From Melieria omissa (taxonomy: Eukaryota > Arthropoda > Insecta > Diptera > Ulidiidae), in contig CAXARI010000080.1 in NCBI GenBank assembly GCA_963971225.1, positions 62,001-126,000 on the forward strand: a stretch of DNA of 64,000 bases, given 5' to 3'. The notes under the pieces are model-generated. The model made no database searches, had not been told where the DNA came from, and saw only the letters and a program-made list of their open reading frames with translations. Positions 10,621 through 24,834 of the stretch are shown piece by piece (within the stretch, counting starts at the first letter, position 1; every line of letters starts with the position of its first letter). A program made the translations under genes and the position numbers.

Positions 10621-11818
10621 GGCACCCCTGATATAGATGTATCATGTGGTCGATATCACTTTTCCACAACGAAATTCTCCTGCATTATTTGAGATAGCGA
10701 GAAGATTGACCCCATTTATGAAAGCTGAAAACTCCAGCTAGGTTTTAAGGTTATTATTTTTTCTATAAACCTAGAATCATCATATTTTACAAGCATTTTA
10801 TCGATTTTGCAGTAGGCAGCCATTTAATGTCACTCTTGCGCATCGATCTGTTCATGATTGCCTAATAGTAATCAAATTATTGATTTAATTTGATAAAGCT
10901 GCAATCTCTAGCTACATTTTAAGGGGTTTTTTATTAACGTAACCCATACCGTTTGGAATCTATAAGCACTTTAGTGGTGAGTGTGTATTTTGTAATAGGC
11001 AGTTTTTCAATGTTATCCTTGCGCATCGATATGCTCATTATTCCTGAAGGATAATGAAAAGTTAGGGACCAATATAGAAAGCATAAGACTCTGGCTAAAT
11101 TTTAAGGGGTCAATTATTAATATGCACTTATGCATTTGGTGTTGACAAGCATTTTAGTGGTTGCACCCAAGTAGCAATTTTTTCAAAGTCACCGTTCCAA
11201 ATCGATTTGCTTTCGAACCTTGGGGTATAGAAGGATGATTGATACCATTATAGAAAGCATACGAGTCTAGCTAAATAATAAGGCATAATATTATTAAAAT
11301 CCGTTAACGGGTCGAGATTTAACAGCCATAATTTCGATCATGCTGCCGGTGGGATATTTTTTTATTTACCAAATTATTGAAAGGTGGTCACTCTGGCTTA
11401 ATTTTGACGCCATTTTGATTAAAGTGATTGTGCGTACTTAGGTTCCACAAGCATTTGATTGGTTATATAGATCAGAGGTGCATTCTTTCAATCAGTCGTT
11501 GTTGTGACAGCAACGAAGCAACACGTGTGGGGGCTGCGCGGATTTTTGTTTTGTTTCCTCAAGAAATTCTATGTATGAAAAAAAATTAGATGCTTTTGTT
11601 GTTGTAGTTTTTGTTTTGGCGATTGGTTGGCCTTTCGGCAATGACAAATGGGAACATTATATTTTTTTCACTTATAATTTTAAGGGTCAAGCGAAATGCA
11701 CAATGTACTTTCAACTAATTCAATTAATTATTTAATTATTTATTATTATTTAATTTGTTTGCATTTTTTTGGGCAACTTTAAATGTATTGGTTTTTGCTT
11801 TTCCATAAGAAGACTTTG
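10621..11818. repeat. Satellite unit 10, mosaic A/B, 1198 bp
   Basis: It has type A sites at p707-p787, then B-like T at p1061 and the long AT tract (11722-11756, +18 bp). It has G at p107. A private G to A at 11707 turns Cys into Tyr in the recurrent frame. The exchange point lies between p787 and p1061. Confidence 0.96.
11722..11756. repeat. Long AT tract allele (+18 bp), first example
   Basis: The short allele reads aattaattaaataattt. This one has 35 bp of A and T only, with att and taat steps. The same allele lies in units 15, 19, 33, 37, 41, 46, 49, 50 and 53. Slippage or misaligned exchange in a simple tract is the likely origin. Confidence 0.85.
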
Positions 11819-12998
11819 GGCACCCCTGATATAGATGTATCATGTGGTCGATATCACTTTTCCACAACGAAATTCTCCTGCATTATTTGAGATAGCGAGA
11901 AGATTGACCCCATTTATGAAAGCTCAAAACTCCACCTAGGTTTTAAGGTTATTATTTTTTCTATAAACCTAGAATCATCATATTTTACAAGCATTTTATC
12001 GATTTTGCAGTAGGCAGCCATTTAATGTCACTCTTGCGCATCGATCTGTTCATGATTGCCTAATAGTAATCAAATTATTGATTTAATTTGATAAAGCTGC
12101 AATCTCTAGCTACATTTTAAGGGGTTTTTTATTAACGTAACCCATACCGTTTGGAATCTATAAGCACTTTAGTGGTGAGTGTGTATTTTGTAATAGGCAG
12201 TTTTTCAATGTTATCCTTGCGCATCGATATGCTCATTATTCCTGAAGGATAATGAAAAGTTAGGGACCAATATAGAAAGCATAAGACTCTGGCTAAATTT
12301 TAAGGGGTCAATTATTAATATGCACTTATGCATTTGGTGTTGACAAGCATTTTAGTGGTTGCACCCAAGTAGCAATTTTTTCAAAGTCACCGTTCCAAAT
12401 CGATTTGCTTTCGAACCTTGGGGTATAGAAGGATGATTGATACCATTATAGAAAGCATACGAGTCTAGCTAAATAATAAGGCATAATATTATTAAAATCC
12501 GTTAACGGGTCGAGATTTAACAGCCATAATTTCGATCATGCTGCCGGTGGGATATTTTTTTATTTACCAAATTATTGAAAGGTGGTCACTCTGGCTTAAT
12601 TTTGACGCCATTTTGATTAAAGTGATTGTGCGTACTTAGGTTCCACAAGCATTTGATTGGTTATATAGATCAGAGGTGCATTCTTTCAATCAGTCGTTGT
12701 TGTGACAGCAACGAAGCAACACGTGTGGGGGCTGCGCGGATTTTTGTTTTGTTTCCTCAAGAAATTCTATGTATGAAAAAAAATTAGATGCTTTTGTTGT
12801 TGTAGTTTTTGTTTTGGCGATTGGTTGGCCTTTCGGCAATGACAAATGGGAACATTATATTTTTTTCACTTATAATTTGAAGGGTCAAGCGAAATGCACA
12901 ATGCGCTTTCAACTAATTCAATTAATTAAATAATTTGTTTGCATTTTTTTGGGCAACTTTAAATGTATTGGTTTTTGCTTTTCCATAAGAAGACTTTG
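11819..12998. repeat. Satellite unit 11, type A, 1180 bp
   Basis: It has C at p1086 and T at p778. A private G to C at 11935 (tccacctagg) alters the agcta box of sub-repeat 1. Confidence 0.97.
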
Positions 12999-14178
12999 GG
13001 CACCCCTGATATAGATGTATCATGTGGTCGATATCACTTTTCCACAACGAAATTCTCCTGCATTATTTGAGATAGCGAGAAGATTGACCCCATTTATGAA
13101 AGCTCAAAACTCCAGCTAGGTTTTAAGGTTATTATTTTTTCTATAAACCTAGAATCATCATATTTTACAAGCATTTTATCGATTTTGCAGTAGGCAGCCA
13201 TTTAATGTCACTCTTGCGCATCGATCTGTTCATGATTGCCTAATAGTAATCAAATTATTGATTTAATTTGATAAAGCTGCAATCTCTAGCTACATTTTAA
13301 GGGGTTTTTTATTAACGTAACCCATACCGTTTGGAATCTATAAGCACTTTAGTGGTGAGTGTGTATTTTGTAATAGGCAGTTTTTCAATGTTATCCTTGC
13401 GCATCGATATGCTCATTATTCCTGAAGGATAATGAAAAGTTAGGGACCAATATAGAAAGCATAAGACTCTGGCTAAATTTTAAGGGGTCAATTATTAATA
13501 TGCACTTATGCATTTGGTGTTGACAAGCATTTTAGTGGTTGCACCCAAGTAGCAATTTTTTCAAAGTCACCGTTCCAAATCGATTTGCTTTCGAACCTTG
13601 GGGTATAGAAGGATGATTGATACCATTATAGAAAGCATACGAGTCTAGCTAAATAATAAGGCATAATATTATTAAAATCCGTTAACGGGTCGAGATTTAA
13701 CAGCTATAATTTCGATCATGCTGCCGGTGGGATATTTTTTTATTTACAAAATTATTGAAAGGTGGTCACTCTGGCTTAATTTTGACGCCATTTTGATTAA
13801 AGTGATTGTGCGTACTTAGGTTCCACAAGCATTTGATTGGTTATATAGATCAGAGGTGCATTCTTTCAATCAGTCGTTGTTGTGACAGCAACGAAGCAAC
13901 ACGTGTGGGGGCTGCGCGGATTTTTGTTTTGTTTCCTCAAGAAATTCTATGTATGAAAAAAAATTAGATGCTTTTGTTGTTGTAGTTTTTGTTTTGGCGA
14001 TTGGTTGGCCTTTCGGCAATGACAAATGGGAACATTATATTTTTTTCACTTATAATTTTAAGGGTCAAGCGAAATGCACAATGTGCTTTCAACTAATTCA
14101 ATTAATTAAATAATTTGTTTGCATTTTTTTGGGCAACTTTAAATGTATTGGTTTTTGCTTTTCCATAAGAAGACTTTG
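12999..14178. repeat. Satellite unit 12, early type B, 1180 bp
   Basis: It has T at p707, A at p750, A at p787, T at p1061 and the short tract. It has the same marker set as unit 8. Confidence 0.96.
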
Positions 14179-15358
14179 GGCACCCCTGATATAGATGTAT
14201 CATGTGGTCGATATCACTTTTCCACAACGAAATTCTCCTGCATTATTTGAGATAGCGAGAAGATTGACCCCATTTATGAAAGCTCAAAACTCCAGCTAGG
14301 TTTTAAGGTTATTATTTTTTCTATAAACCTAGAATCATCATATTTTACAAGCATTTTATCGATTTTGCAGTAGGCAGCCATTTAATGTCACTCTTGCGCA
14401 TCGATCTGTTCATGATTGCCTAATAGTAATCAAATTATTGATTTAATTTGATAAAGCTGCAATCTCTAGCTACATTTTAAGGGGTTTTTTATTAACGTAA
14501 CCCATACCGTTTGGAATCTATAAGCACTTTAGTGGTGAGTGTGTATTTTGTAATAGGCAGTTTTTCAATGTTATCCTTGCGCATCGATATGCTCATTATT
14601 CCTGAAGGATAATGAAAAGTTAGGGACCAATATAGAAAGCATAAGACTCTGGCTAAATTTTAAGGGGTCAATTATTAATATGCACTTATGCATTTGGTGT
14701 TGACAAGCATTTTAGTGGTTGCACCCAAGTAGCAATTTTTTCAAAGTCACCGTTCCAAATCGATTTGCTTTCGAACCTTGGGGTATAGAAGGATGATTGA
14801 TACCATTATAGAAAGCATACGAGTCTAGCTAAATAATAAGGCATAATATTATTAAAATCCGTTAACGGGTCGAGATTTAACAGCCATAATTTCGATCATG
14901 CTGCCGGTGGGATATTTTTTTATTTACCAAATTATTGAAAGGTGGTCACTCTGGCATAATTTTGACGCCATTTTGATTAAAGTGATTGTGCGTACTTAGG
15001 TTCCACAAGCATTTGATTGGTTATATAGATCAGAGGTGCATTCTTTCAATCAGTCGTTGTTGTGACAGCAACGAAGCAACACGTGTGGGGGCTGCGCGGA
15101 TTTTTGTTTTGTTTCCTCAAGAAATTCTATGTATGAAAAAAAATTAGATGCTTTTGTTGTTGTAGTTTTTGTTTTGGCGATTGGTTGGCCTTTCGGCAAT
15201 GACAAATGGGAACATTATATTTTTTTCACTTATAATTTGAAGGGTCAAGCGAAATGCACAATGTGCTTTCAACTAATTCAATTAATTAAATAATTTGTTT
15301 GCATTTTTTTGGGCAACTTTAAATGTATTGGTTTTTGCTTTTCCATAAGAAGACTTTG
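14179..15358. repeat. Satellite unit 13, type A, 1180 bp
   Basis: It has A at p778 and otherwise common states. It is the last unit before the clear 4738-bp higher-order repeat. Confidence 0.97.
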
Positions 15359-16538
15359 GGCACCCCTGATATAGATGTATCATGTGGTCGATATCACTTT
15401 TCCACAACGAAATTCTCCTGCATTATTTGAGATAGCGAGAAGATTGACCCCATTTATGAAAGCTGAAAACTCCAGCTAGGTTTTAAGGTTATTATTTTTT
15501 CTATAAACCTAGAATCATCATATTTTACAAGCATTTTATCGATTTTGCAGTAGGCAGCCATTTAATGTCACTCTTGCGCATCGATCTGTTCATGATTGCC
15601 TAATAGTAATCAAATTATTGATTTAATTTGATAAAGCTGCAATCTCTAGCTACATTTTAAGGGGTTTTTTATTAACGTAACCCATACCGTTTGGAATCTA
15701 TAAGCACTTTAGTGGTGAGTGTGTATTTTGTAATAGGCAGTTTTTCAATGTTATCCTTGCGCATCGATATGCTCATTATTCCTGAAGGATAATGAAAAGT
15801 TAGGGACCAATATAGAAAGCATAAGACTCTGGCTAAATTTTAAGGGGTCAATTATTAATATGCACTTATGCATTTGGTGTTGACAAGCATTTTAGTGGTT
15901 GCACCCAAGTAGCAATTTTTTCAAAGTCACCGTTCCAAATCGATTTGCTTTCGAACCTTGGGGTATAGAAGGATGATTGATACCATTATAGAAAGCATAC
16001 GAGTCTAGCTAAATAATAAGGCATAATATTATTAAAATCCGTTAACGGGTCGAGATTTAACAGCCATAATTTCGATCATGCTGCCGGTGGGATATTTTTT
16101 TATTTACCAAATTATTGAAAGGTGGTCACTCTGGCTTAATTTTGACGCCATTTTGATTAAAGTGATTGTGCGTACTTAGGTTCCACAAGCATTTGATTGG
16201 TTATATAGATCAGAGGTGCATTCTTTCAATCAGTCGTTGTTGTGACAGCAACGAAGCAACACGTGTGGGGGCTGCGCGGATTTTTGTTTTGTTTCCTCAA
16301 GAAATTCTATGTATGAAAAAAAATTAGATGCTTTTGTTGTTGTAGTTTTTGTTTTGGCGATTGGTTGGCCTTTCGGCAATGACAAATGGGAACATTATAT
16401 TTTTTTCACTTATAATTTGAAGGGTCAAGCGAAATGCACAATGCGCTTTCAACTAATTCAATTAATTAAATAATTTGTTTGCATTTTTTTGGGCAACTTT
16501 AAATGTATTGGTTTTTGCTTTTCCATAAGAAGACTTTG
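15359..16538. repeat. Satellite unit 14, type A, 1180 bp
   Basis: It has G at p107, T at p778 and C at p1086. It is the first unit of the four-unit repeat and pairs with unit 18. Confidence 0.97.
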
Positions 16539-17736
16539 GGCACCCCTGATATAGATGTATCATGTGGTCGATATCACTTTTCCACAACGAAATTCTCCTG
16601 CATTATTTGAGATAGCGAGAAGATTGACCCCATTTATGAAAGCTCAAAACTCCAGCTAGGTTTTAAGGTTATTATTTTTTCTATAAACCTAGAATCATCA
16701 TATTTTACAAGCATTTTATCGATTTTGCAGTAGGCAGCCATTTAATGTCACTCTTGCGCATCGATCTGTTCATGATTGCCTAATAGTAATCAAATTATTG
16801 ATTTAATTTGATAAAGCTGCAATCTCTAGCTACATTTTAAGGGGTTTTTTATTAACGTAACCCATACCGTTTGGAATCTATAAGCACTTTAGTGGTGAGT
16901 GTGTATTTTGTAATAGGCAGTTTTTCAATGTTATCCTTGCGCATCGATATGCTCATTATTCCTGAAGGATAATGAAAAGTTAGGGACCAATATAGAAAGC
17001 ATAAGACTCTGGCTAAATTTTAAGGGGTCAATTATTAATATGCACTTATGCATTTGGTGTTGACAAGCATTTTAGTGGTTGCACCCAAGTAGCAATTTTT
17101 TCAAAGTCACCGTTCCAAATCGATTTGCTTTCGAACCTTGGGGTATAGAAGGATGATTGATACCATTATAGAAAGCATACGAGTCTAGCTAAATAATAAG
17201 GCATAATATTATTAAAATCCGTTAACGGGTCGAGATTTAACAGCTATAATTTCGATCATGCTGCCGGTGGGATATTTTTTTATTTACAAAATTATTGAAA
17301 GGTGGTCACTCTGGCTTAATTTTGTCGCCATTTTGATTAAAGTGATTGTGCGTACTTAGGTTCCACAAGCATTTGATTGGTTATATAGATCAGAGGTGCA
17401 TTCTTTCAATCAGTCGTTGTTGTGACAGCAACGAAGCAACACGTGTGGGGGCTGCGCGGATTTTTGTTTTGTTTCCTCAAGAAATTCTATGTATGAAAAA
17501 AAATTAGATGCTTTTGTTGTTGTAGTTTTTGTTTTGGCGATTGGTTGGCCTTTCGGCAATGACAAATGGGAACATTATATTTTTTTCACTTATAATTTTA
17601 AGGGTCAAGCGAAATGCACAATGTGCTTTCAACTAATTCAATTAATTATTTAATTATTTATTATTATTTAATTTGTTTGCATTTTTTTGGGCAACTTTAA
17701 ATGTATTGGTTTTTGCTTTTCCATAAGAAGACTTTG
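16539..17736. repeat. Satellite unit 15, type B, 1198 bp
   Basis: This is the first unit with the derived gtcgcc state (T at p787). It has T at p707, A at p750, T at p1061 and the long AT tract at 17640-17674. It pairs with unit 19. Confidence 0.97.
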
Positions 17737-18916
17737 GGCACCCCTGATATAGATGTATCATGTGGTCGATATCACTTTTCCACAACGAAATTCTCCTGCA
17801 TTATTTGAGATAGCGAGAAGATTGACCCCATTTATGAAAGCTCAAAACTCCAGCTAGGTTTTAAGGTTATTATTTTTTCTATAAACCTAGAATCATCATA
17901 TTTTACAAGCATTTTATCGATTTTGCAGTAGGCAGCCATTTAATGTCACTCTTGCGCATCGATCTGTTCATGATTGCCTAATAGTAATCAAATTATTGAT
18001 TTAATTTGATAAAGCTGCAATCTCTAGCTACATTTTAAGGGGTTTTTTATTAACGTAACCCATACCGTTTGGAATCTATAAGCACTTTAGTGGTGAGTGT
18101 GTATTTTGTAATAGGCAGTTTTTCAATGTTATCCTTGCGCATCGATATGCTCATTATTCCTGAAGGATAATGAAAAGTTAGGGACCAATATAGAAAGCAT
18201 AAGACTCTGGCTAAATTTTAAGGGGTCAATTATTAATATGCACTTATGCATTTGGTGTTGACAAGCATTTTAGTGGTTGCACCCAAGTAGCAATTTTTTC
18301 AAAGTCACCGTTCCAAATCGATTTGCTTTCGAACCTTGGGGTATAGAAGGATGATTGATACCATTATAGAAAGCATACGAGTCTAGCTAAATAATAAGGC
18401 ATAATATTATTAAAATCCGTTAACGGGTCGAGATTTAACAGCTATAATTTCGATCATGCTGCCGGTGGGATATTTTTTTATTTACAAAATTATTGAAAGG
18501 TGGTCACTCTGGCTTAATTTTGTCACCATTTTGATTAAAGTGATTGTGCGTACTTAGGTTCCACAAGCATTTGATTGGTTATATAGATCAGAGGTGCATT
18601 CTTTCAATCAGTCGTTGTTGTGACAGCAACGAAGCAACACGTGTGGGGGCTGCGCGGATTTTTGTTTTGTTTCCTCAAGAAATTCTATGTATGAAAAAAA
18701 ATTAGATGCTTTTGTTGTTGTAGTTTTTGTTTTGGCGATTGGTTGGCCTTTCGGCAATGACAAATGGGAACATTATATTTTTTTCACTTATAATTTTAAG
18801 GGTCAAGCGAAATGCACAATGTGCTTTCAACTAATTCAATTAATTAAATAATTTGTTTGCATTTTTTTGGGCAACTTTAAATGTATTGGTTTTTGCTTTT
18901 CCATAAGAAGACTTTG
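17737..18916. repeat. Satellite unit 16, type B, 1180 bp
   Basis: It carries gtcacc (T at p787 and A at p789, a CpG to CpA step) with a short AT tract. It pairs with unit 20. The same state is seen in units 25 and 31. Confidence 0.97.
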
Positions 18917-20096
18917 GGCACCCCTGATATAGATGTATCATGTGGTCGATATCACTTTTCCACAACGAAATTCTCCTGCATTATTTGAGATAGCGAGAAG
19001 ATTGACCCCATTTATGAAAGCTCAAAACTCCAGCTAGGTTTTAAGGTTATTATTTTTTCTATAAACCTAGAATCATCATATTTTACAAGCATTTTATCGA
19101 TTTTGCAGTAGGCAGCCATTTAATGTCACTCTTGCGCATCGATCTGTTCATGATTGCCTAATAGTAATCAAATTATTGATTTAATTTGATAAAGCTGCAA
19201 TCTCTAGCTACATTTGAAGGGGTTTTTTATTAACGTAACCCATACCGTTTGGAATCTATAAGCACTTTAGTGGTGAGTGTGTATTTTGTAATAGGCAGTT
19301 TTTCAATGTTATCCTTGCGCATCGATATGCTCATTATTCCTGAAGGATAATGAAAAGTTAGGGACCAATATAGAAAGCATAAGACTCTGGCTAAATTTTA
19401 AGGGGTCAATTATTAATATGCACTTATGCATTTGGTGTTGACAAGCATTTTAGTGGTTGCACCCAAGTAGCAATTTTTTCAAAGTCACCGTTCCAAATCG
19501 ATTTGCTTTCGAACCTTGGGGTATAGAAGGATGATTGATACCATTATAGAAAGCATACGAGTCTAGCTAAATAATAAGGCATAATATTATTAAAATCCGT
19601 TAACGGGTCGAGATTTAACAGCCATAATTTCGATCATGCTGCCGGTGGGATATTTTTTTATTTACCAAATTATTGAAAGGTGGTCACTCTGGCTTAATTT
19701 TGACGCCATTTTGATTAAAGTGATTGTGCGTACTTAGGTTCCACAAGCATTTGATTGGTTATATAGATCAGAGGTGCATTCTTTCAATCAGTCGTTGTTG
19801 TGACAGCAACGAAGCAACACGTGTGGGGGCTGCGCGGATTTTTGTTTTGTTTCCTCAAGAAATTCTATGTATGAAAAAAAATTAGATGCTTTTGTTGTTG
19901 TAGTTTTTGTTTTGGCGATTGGTTGGCCTTTCGGCAATGACAAATGGGAACATTATATTTTTTTCACTTATAATTTGAAGGGTCAAGCGAAATGCACAAT
20001 GTGCTTTCAACTAATTCAATTAATTAAATAATTTGTTTGCATTTTTTTGGGCAACTTTAAATGTATTGGTTTTTGCTTTTCCATAAGAAGACTTTG
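18917..20096. repeat. Satellite unit 17, type A, 1180 bp
   Basis: It has G at p300 (catttgaagg), otherwise common type A. It pairs with unit 21. G at p300 also marks units 27, 33 and 38. Confidence 0.97.
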
Positions 20097-21276
20097 GGCA
20101 CCCCTGATATAGATGTATCATGTGGTCGATATCACTTTTCCACAACGAAATTCTCCTGCATTATTTGAGATAGCGAGAAGATTGACCCCATTTATGAAAG
20201 CTGAAAACTCCAGCTAGGTTTTAAGGTTATTATTTTTTCTATAAACCTAGAATCATCATATTTTACAAGCATTTTATCGATTTTGCAGTAGGCAGCCATT
20301 TAATGTCACTCTTGCGCATCGATCTGTTCATGATTGCCTAATAGTAATCAAATTATTGATTTAATTTGATAAAGCTGCAATCTCTAGCTACATTTTAAGG
20401 GGTTTTTTATTAACGTAACCCATACCGTTTGGAATCTATAAGCACTTTAGTGGTGAGTGTGTATTTTGTAATAGGCAGTTTTTCAATGTTATCCTTGCGC
20501 ATCGATATGCTCATTATTCCTGAAGGATAATGAAAAGTTAGGGACCAATATAGAAAGCATAAGACTCTGGCTAAATTTTAAGGGGTCAATTATTAATATG
20601 CACTTATGCATTTGGTGTTGACAAGCATTTTAGTGGTTGCACCCAAGTAGCAATTTTTTCAAAGTCACCGTTCCAAATCGATTTGCTTTCGAACCTTGGG
20701 GTATAGAAGGATGATTGATACCATTATAGAAAGCATACGAGTCTAGCTAAATAATAAGGCATAATATTATTAAAATCCGTTAACGGGTCGAGATTTAACA
20801 GCCATAATTTCGATCATGCTGCCGGTGGGATATTTTTTTATTTACCAAATTATTGAAAGGTGGTCACTCTGGCTTAATTTTGACGCCATTTTGATTAAAG
20901 TGATTGTGCGTACTTAGGTTCCACAAGCATTTGATTGGTTATATAGATCAGAGGTGCATTCTTTCAATCAGTCGTTGTTGTGACAGCAACGAAGCAACAC
21001 GTGTGGGGGCTGCGCGGATTTTTGTTTTGTTTCCTCAAGAAATTCTATGTATGAAAAAAAATTAGATGCTTTTGTTGTTGTAGTTTTTGTTTTGGCGATT
21101 GGTTGGCCTTTCGGCAATGACAAATGGGAACATTATATTTTTTTCACTTATAATTTGAAGGGTCAAGCGAAATGCACAATGCGCTTTCAACTAATTCAAT
21201 TAATTAAATAATTTGTTTGCATTTTTTTGGGCAACTTTAAATGTATTGGTTTTTGCTTTTCCATAAGAAGACTTTG
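20097..21276. repeat. Satellite unit 18, type A, 1180 bp
   Basis: It has G at p107 and C at p1086, like unit 14. It is the last unit with either variant until units 41 and 43. Confidence 0.97.
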
Positions 21277-22474
21277 GGCACCCCTGATATAGATGTATCA
21301 TGTGGTCGATATCACTTTTCCACAACGAAATTCTCCTGCATTATTTGAGATAGCGAGAAGATTGACCCCATTTATGAAAGCTCAAAACTCCAGCTAGGTT
21401 TTAAGGTTATTATTTTTTCTATAAACCTAGAATCATCATATTTTACAAGCATTTTATCGATTTTGCAGTAGGCAGCCATTTAATGTCACTCTTGCGCATC
21501 GATCTGTTCATGATTGCCTAATAGTAATCAAATTATTGATTTAATTTGATAAAGCTGCAATCTCTAGCTACATTTTAAGGGGTTTTTTATTAACGTAACC
21601 CATACCGTTTGGAATCTATAAGCACTTTAGTGGTGAGTGTGTATTTTGTAATAGGCAGTTTTTCAATGTTATCCTTGCGCATCGATATGCTCATTATTCC
21701 TGAAGGATAATGAAAAGTTAGGGACCAATATAGAAAGCATAAGACTCTGGCTAAATTTTAAGGGGTCAATTATTAATATGCACTTATGCATTTGGTGTTG
21801 ACAAGCATTTTAGTGGTTGCACCCAAGTAGCAATTTTTTCAAAGTCACCGTTCCAAATCGATTTGCTTTCGAACCTTGGGGTATAGAAGGATGATTGATA
21901 CCATTATAGAAAGCATACGAGTCTAGCTAAATAATAAGGCATAATATTATTAAAATCCGTTAACGGGTCGAGATTTAACAGCTATAATTTCGATCATGCT
22001 GCCGGTGGGATATTTTTTTATTTACAAAATTATTGAAAGGTGGTCACTCTGGCTTAATTTTGTCGCCATTTTGATTAAAGTGATTGTGCGTACTTAGGTT
22101 CCACAAGCATTTGATTGGTTATATAGATCAGAGGTGCATTCTTTCAATCAGTCGTTGTTGTGACAGCAACGAAGCAACACGTGTGGGGGCTGCGCGGATT
22201 TTTGTTTTGTTTCCTCAAGAAATTCTATGTATGAAAAAAAATTAGATGCTTTTGTTGTTGTAGTTTTTGTTTTGGCGATTGGTTGGCCTTTCGGCAATGA
22301 CAAATGGGAACATTATATTTTTTTCACTTATAATTTTAAGGGTCAAGCGAAATGCACAATGTGCTTTCAACTAATTCAATTAATTATTTAATTATTTATT
22401 ATTATTTAATTTGTTTGCATTTTTTTGGGCAACTTTAAATGTATTGGTTTTTGCTTTTCCATAAGAAGACTTTG
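21277..22474. repeat. Satellite unit 19, type B, 1198 bp
   Basis: It has gtcgcc and the long AT tract (22378-22412). It carries the same markers as unit 15. Confidence 0.97.
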
Positions 22475-23654
22475 GGCACCCCTGATATAGATGTATCATG
22501 TGGTCGATATCACTTTTCCACAACGAAATTCTCCTGCATTATTTGAGATAGCGAGAAGATTGACCCCATTTATGAAAGCTCAAAACTCCAGCTAGGTTTT
22601 AAGGTTATTATTTTTTCTATAAACCTAGAATCATCATATTTTACAAGCATTTTATCGATTTTGCAGTAGGCAGCCATTTAATGTCACTCTTGCGCATCGA
22701 TCTGTTCATGATTGCCTAATAGTAATCAAATTATTGATTTAATTTGATAAAGCTGCAATCTCTAGCTACATTTTAAGGGGTTTTTTATTAACGTAACCCA
22801 TACCGTTTGGAATCTATAAGCACTTTAGTGGTGAGTGTGTATTTTGTAATAGGCAGTTTTTCAATGTTATCCTTGCGCATCGATATGCTCATTATTCCTG
22901 AAGGATAATGAAAAGTTAGGGACCAATATAGAAAGCATAAGACTCTGGCTAAATTTTAAGGGGTCAATTATTAATATGCACTTATGCATTTGGTGTTGAC
23001 AAGCATTTTAGTGGTTGCACCCAAGTAGCAATTTTTTCAAAGTCACCGTTCCAAATCGATTTGCTTTCGAACCTTGGGGTATAGAAGGATGATTGATACC
23101 ATTATAGAAAGCATACGAGTCTAGCTAAATAATAAGGCATAATATTATTAAAATCCGTTAACGGGTCGAGATTTAACAGCTATAATTTCGATCATGCTGC
23201 CGGTGGGATATTTTTTTATTTACAAAATTATTGAAAGGTGGTCACTCTGGCTTAATTTTGTCACCATTTTGATTAAAGTGATTGTGCGTACTTAGGTTCC
23301 ACAAGCATTTGATTGGTTATATAGATCAGAGGTGCATTCTTTCAATCAGTCGTTGTTGTGACAGCAACGAAGCAACACGTGTGGGGGCTGCGCGGATTTT
23401 TGTTTTGTTTCCTCAAGAAATTCTATGTATGAAAAAAAATTAGATGCTTTTGTTGTTGTAGTTTTTGTTTTGGCGATTGGTTGGCCTTTCGGCAATGACA
23501 AATGGGAACATTATATTTTTTTCACTTATAATTTTAAGGGTCAAGCGAAATGCACAATGTGCTTTCAACTAATTCAATTAATTAAATAATTTGTTTGCAT
23601 TTTTTTGGGCAACTTTAAATGTATTGGTTTTTGCTTTTCCATAAGAAGACTTTG
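22475..23654. repeat. Satellite unit 20, type B, 1180 bp
   Basis: It has gtcacc and the short AT tract, the same markers as unit 16. Confidence 0.97.
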
Positions 23655-24834
23655 GGCACCCCTGATATAGATGTATCATGTGGTCGATATCACTTTTCCA
23701 CAACGAAATTCTCCTGCATTATTTGAGATAGCGAGAAGATTGACCCCATTTATGAAAGCTCAAAACTCCAGCTAGGTTTTAAGGTTATTATTTTTTCTAT
23801 AAACCTAGAATCATCATATTTTACAAGCATTTTATCGATTTTGCAGTAGGCAGCCATTTAATGTCACTCTTGCGCATCGATCTGTTCATGATTGCCTAAT
23901 AGTAATCAAATTATTGATTTAATTTGATAAAGCTGCAATCTCTAGCTACATTTGAAGGGGTTTTTTATTAACGTAACCCATACCGTTTGGAATCTATAAG
24001 CACTTTAGTGGTGAGTGTGTATTTTGTAATAGGCAGTTTTTCAATGTTATCCTTGCGCATCGATATGCTCATTATTCCTGAAGGATAATGAAAAGTTAGG
24101 GACCAATATAGAAAGCATAAGACTCTGGCTAAATTTTAAGGGGTCAATTATTAATATGCACTTATGCATTTGGTGTTGACAAGCATTTTAGTGGTTGCAC
24201 CCAAGTAGCAATTTTTTCAAAGTCACCGTTCCAAATCGATTTGCTTTCGAACCTTGGGGTATAGAAGGATGATTGATACCATTATAGAAAGCATACGAGT
24301 CTAGCTAAATAATAAGGCATAATATTATTAAAATCCGTTAACGGGTCGAGATTTAACAGCCATAATTTCGATCATGCTGCCGGTGGGATATTTTTTTATT
24401 TACCAAATTATTGAAAGGTGGTCACTCTGGCTTAATTTTGACGCCATTTTGATTAAAGTGATTGTGCGTACTTAGGTTCCACAAGCATTTGATTGGTTAT
24501 ATAGATCAGAGGTGCATTCTTTCAATCAGTCGTTGTTGTGACAGCAACGAAGCAACACGTGTGGGGGCTGCGCGGATTTTTGTTTTGTTTCCTCAAGAAA
24601 TTCTATGTATGAAAAAAAATTAGATGCTTTTGTTGTTGTAGTTTTTGTTTTGGCGATTGGTTGGCCTTTCGGCAATGACAAATGGGAACATTATATTTTT
24701 TTCACTTATAATTTGAAGGGTCAAGCGAAATGCACAATGTGCTTTCAACTAATTCAATTAATTAAATAATTTGTTTGCATTTTTTTGGGCAACTTTAAAT
24801 GTATTGGTTTTTGCTTTTCCATAAGAAGACTTTG
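23655..24834. repeat. Satellite unit 21, type A, 1180 bp
   Basis: It has G at p300, the same markers as units 17 and 27. The 7091-bp duplication may have begun inside this unit, since units 21 and 27 cannot be told apart by these markers. Confidence 0.97.

Larger units (their letters stand above)
15359..20096. repeat. Higher-order repeat of four units, copy 1 (4738 bp)
   Basis: Units 14-17 have the marker order G107/C1086 type A, long B with gtcgcc, B with gtcacc, then type A with G at p300. The same four follow in the same order at 20097. Confidence 0.9.
20097..24834. repeat. Higher-order repeat of four units, copy 2 (4738 bp)
   Basis: Units 18-21 repeat all markers of units 14-17 and the same lengths (1180, 1198, 1180, 1180). 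The next unit (22) does not continue the pattern, so only two copies exist here. Confidence 0.9.
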
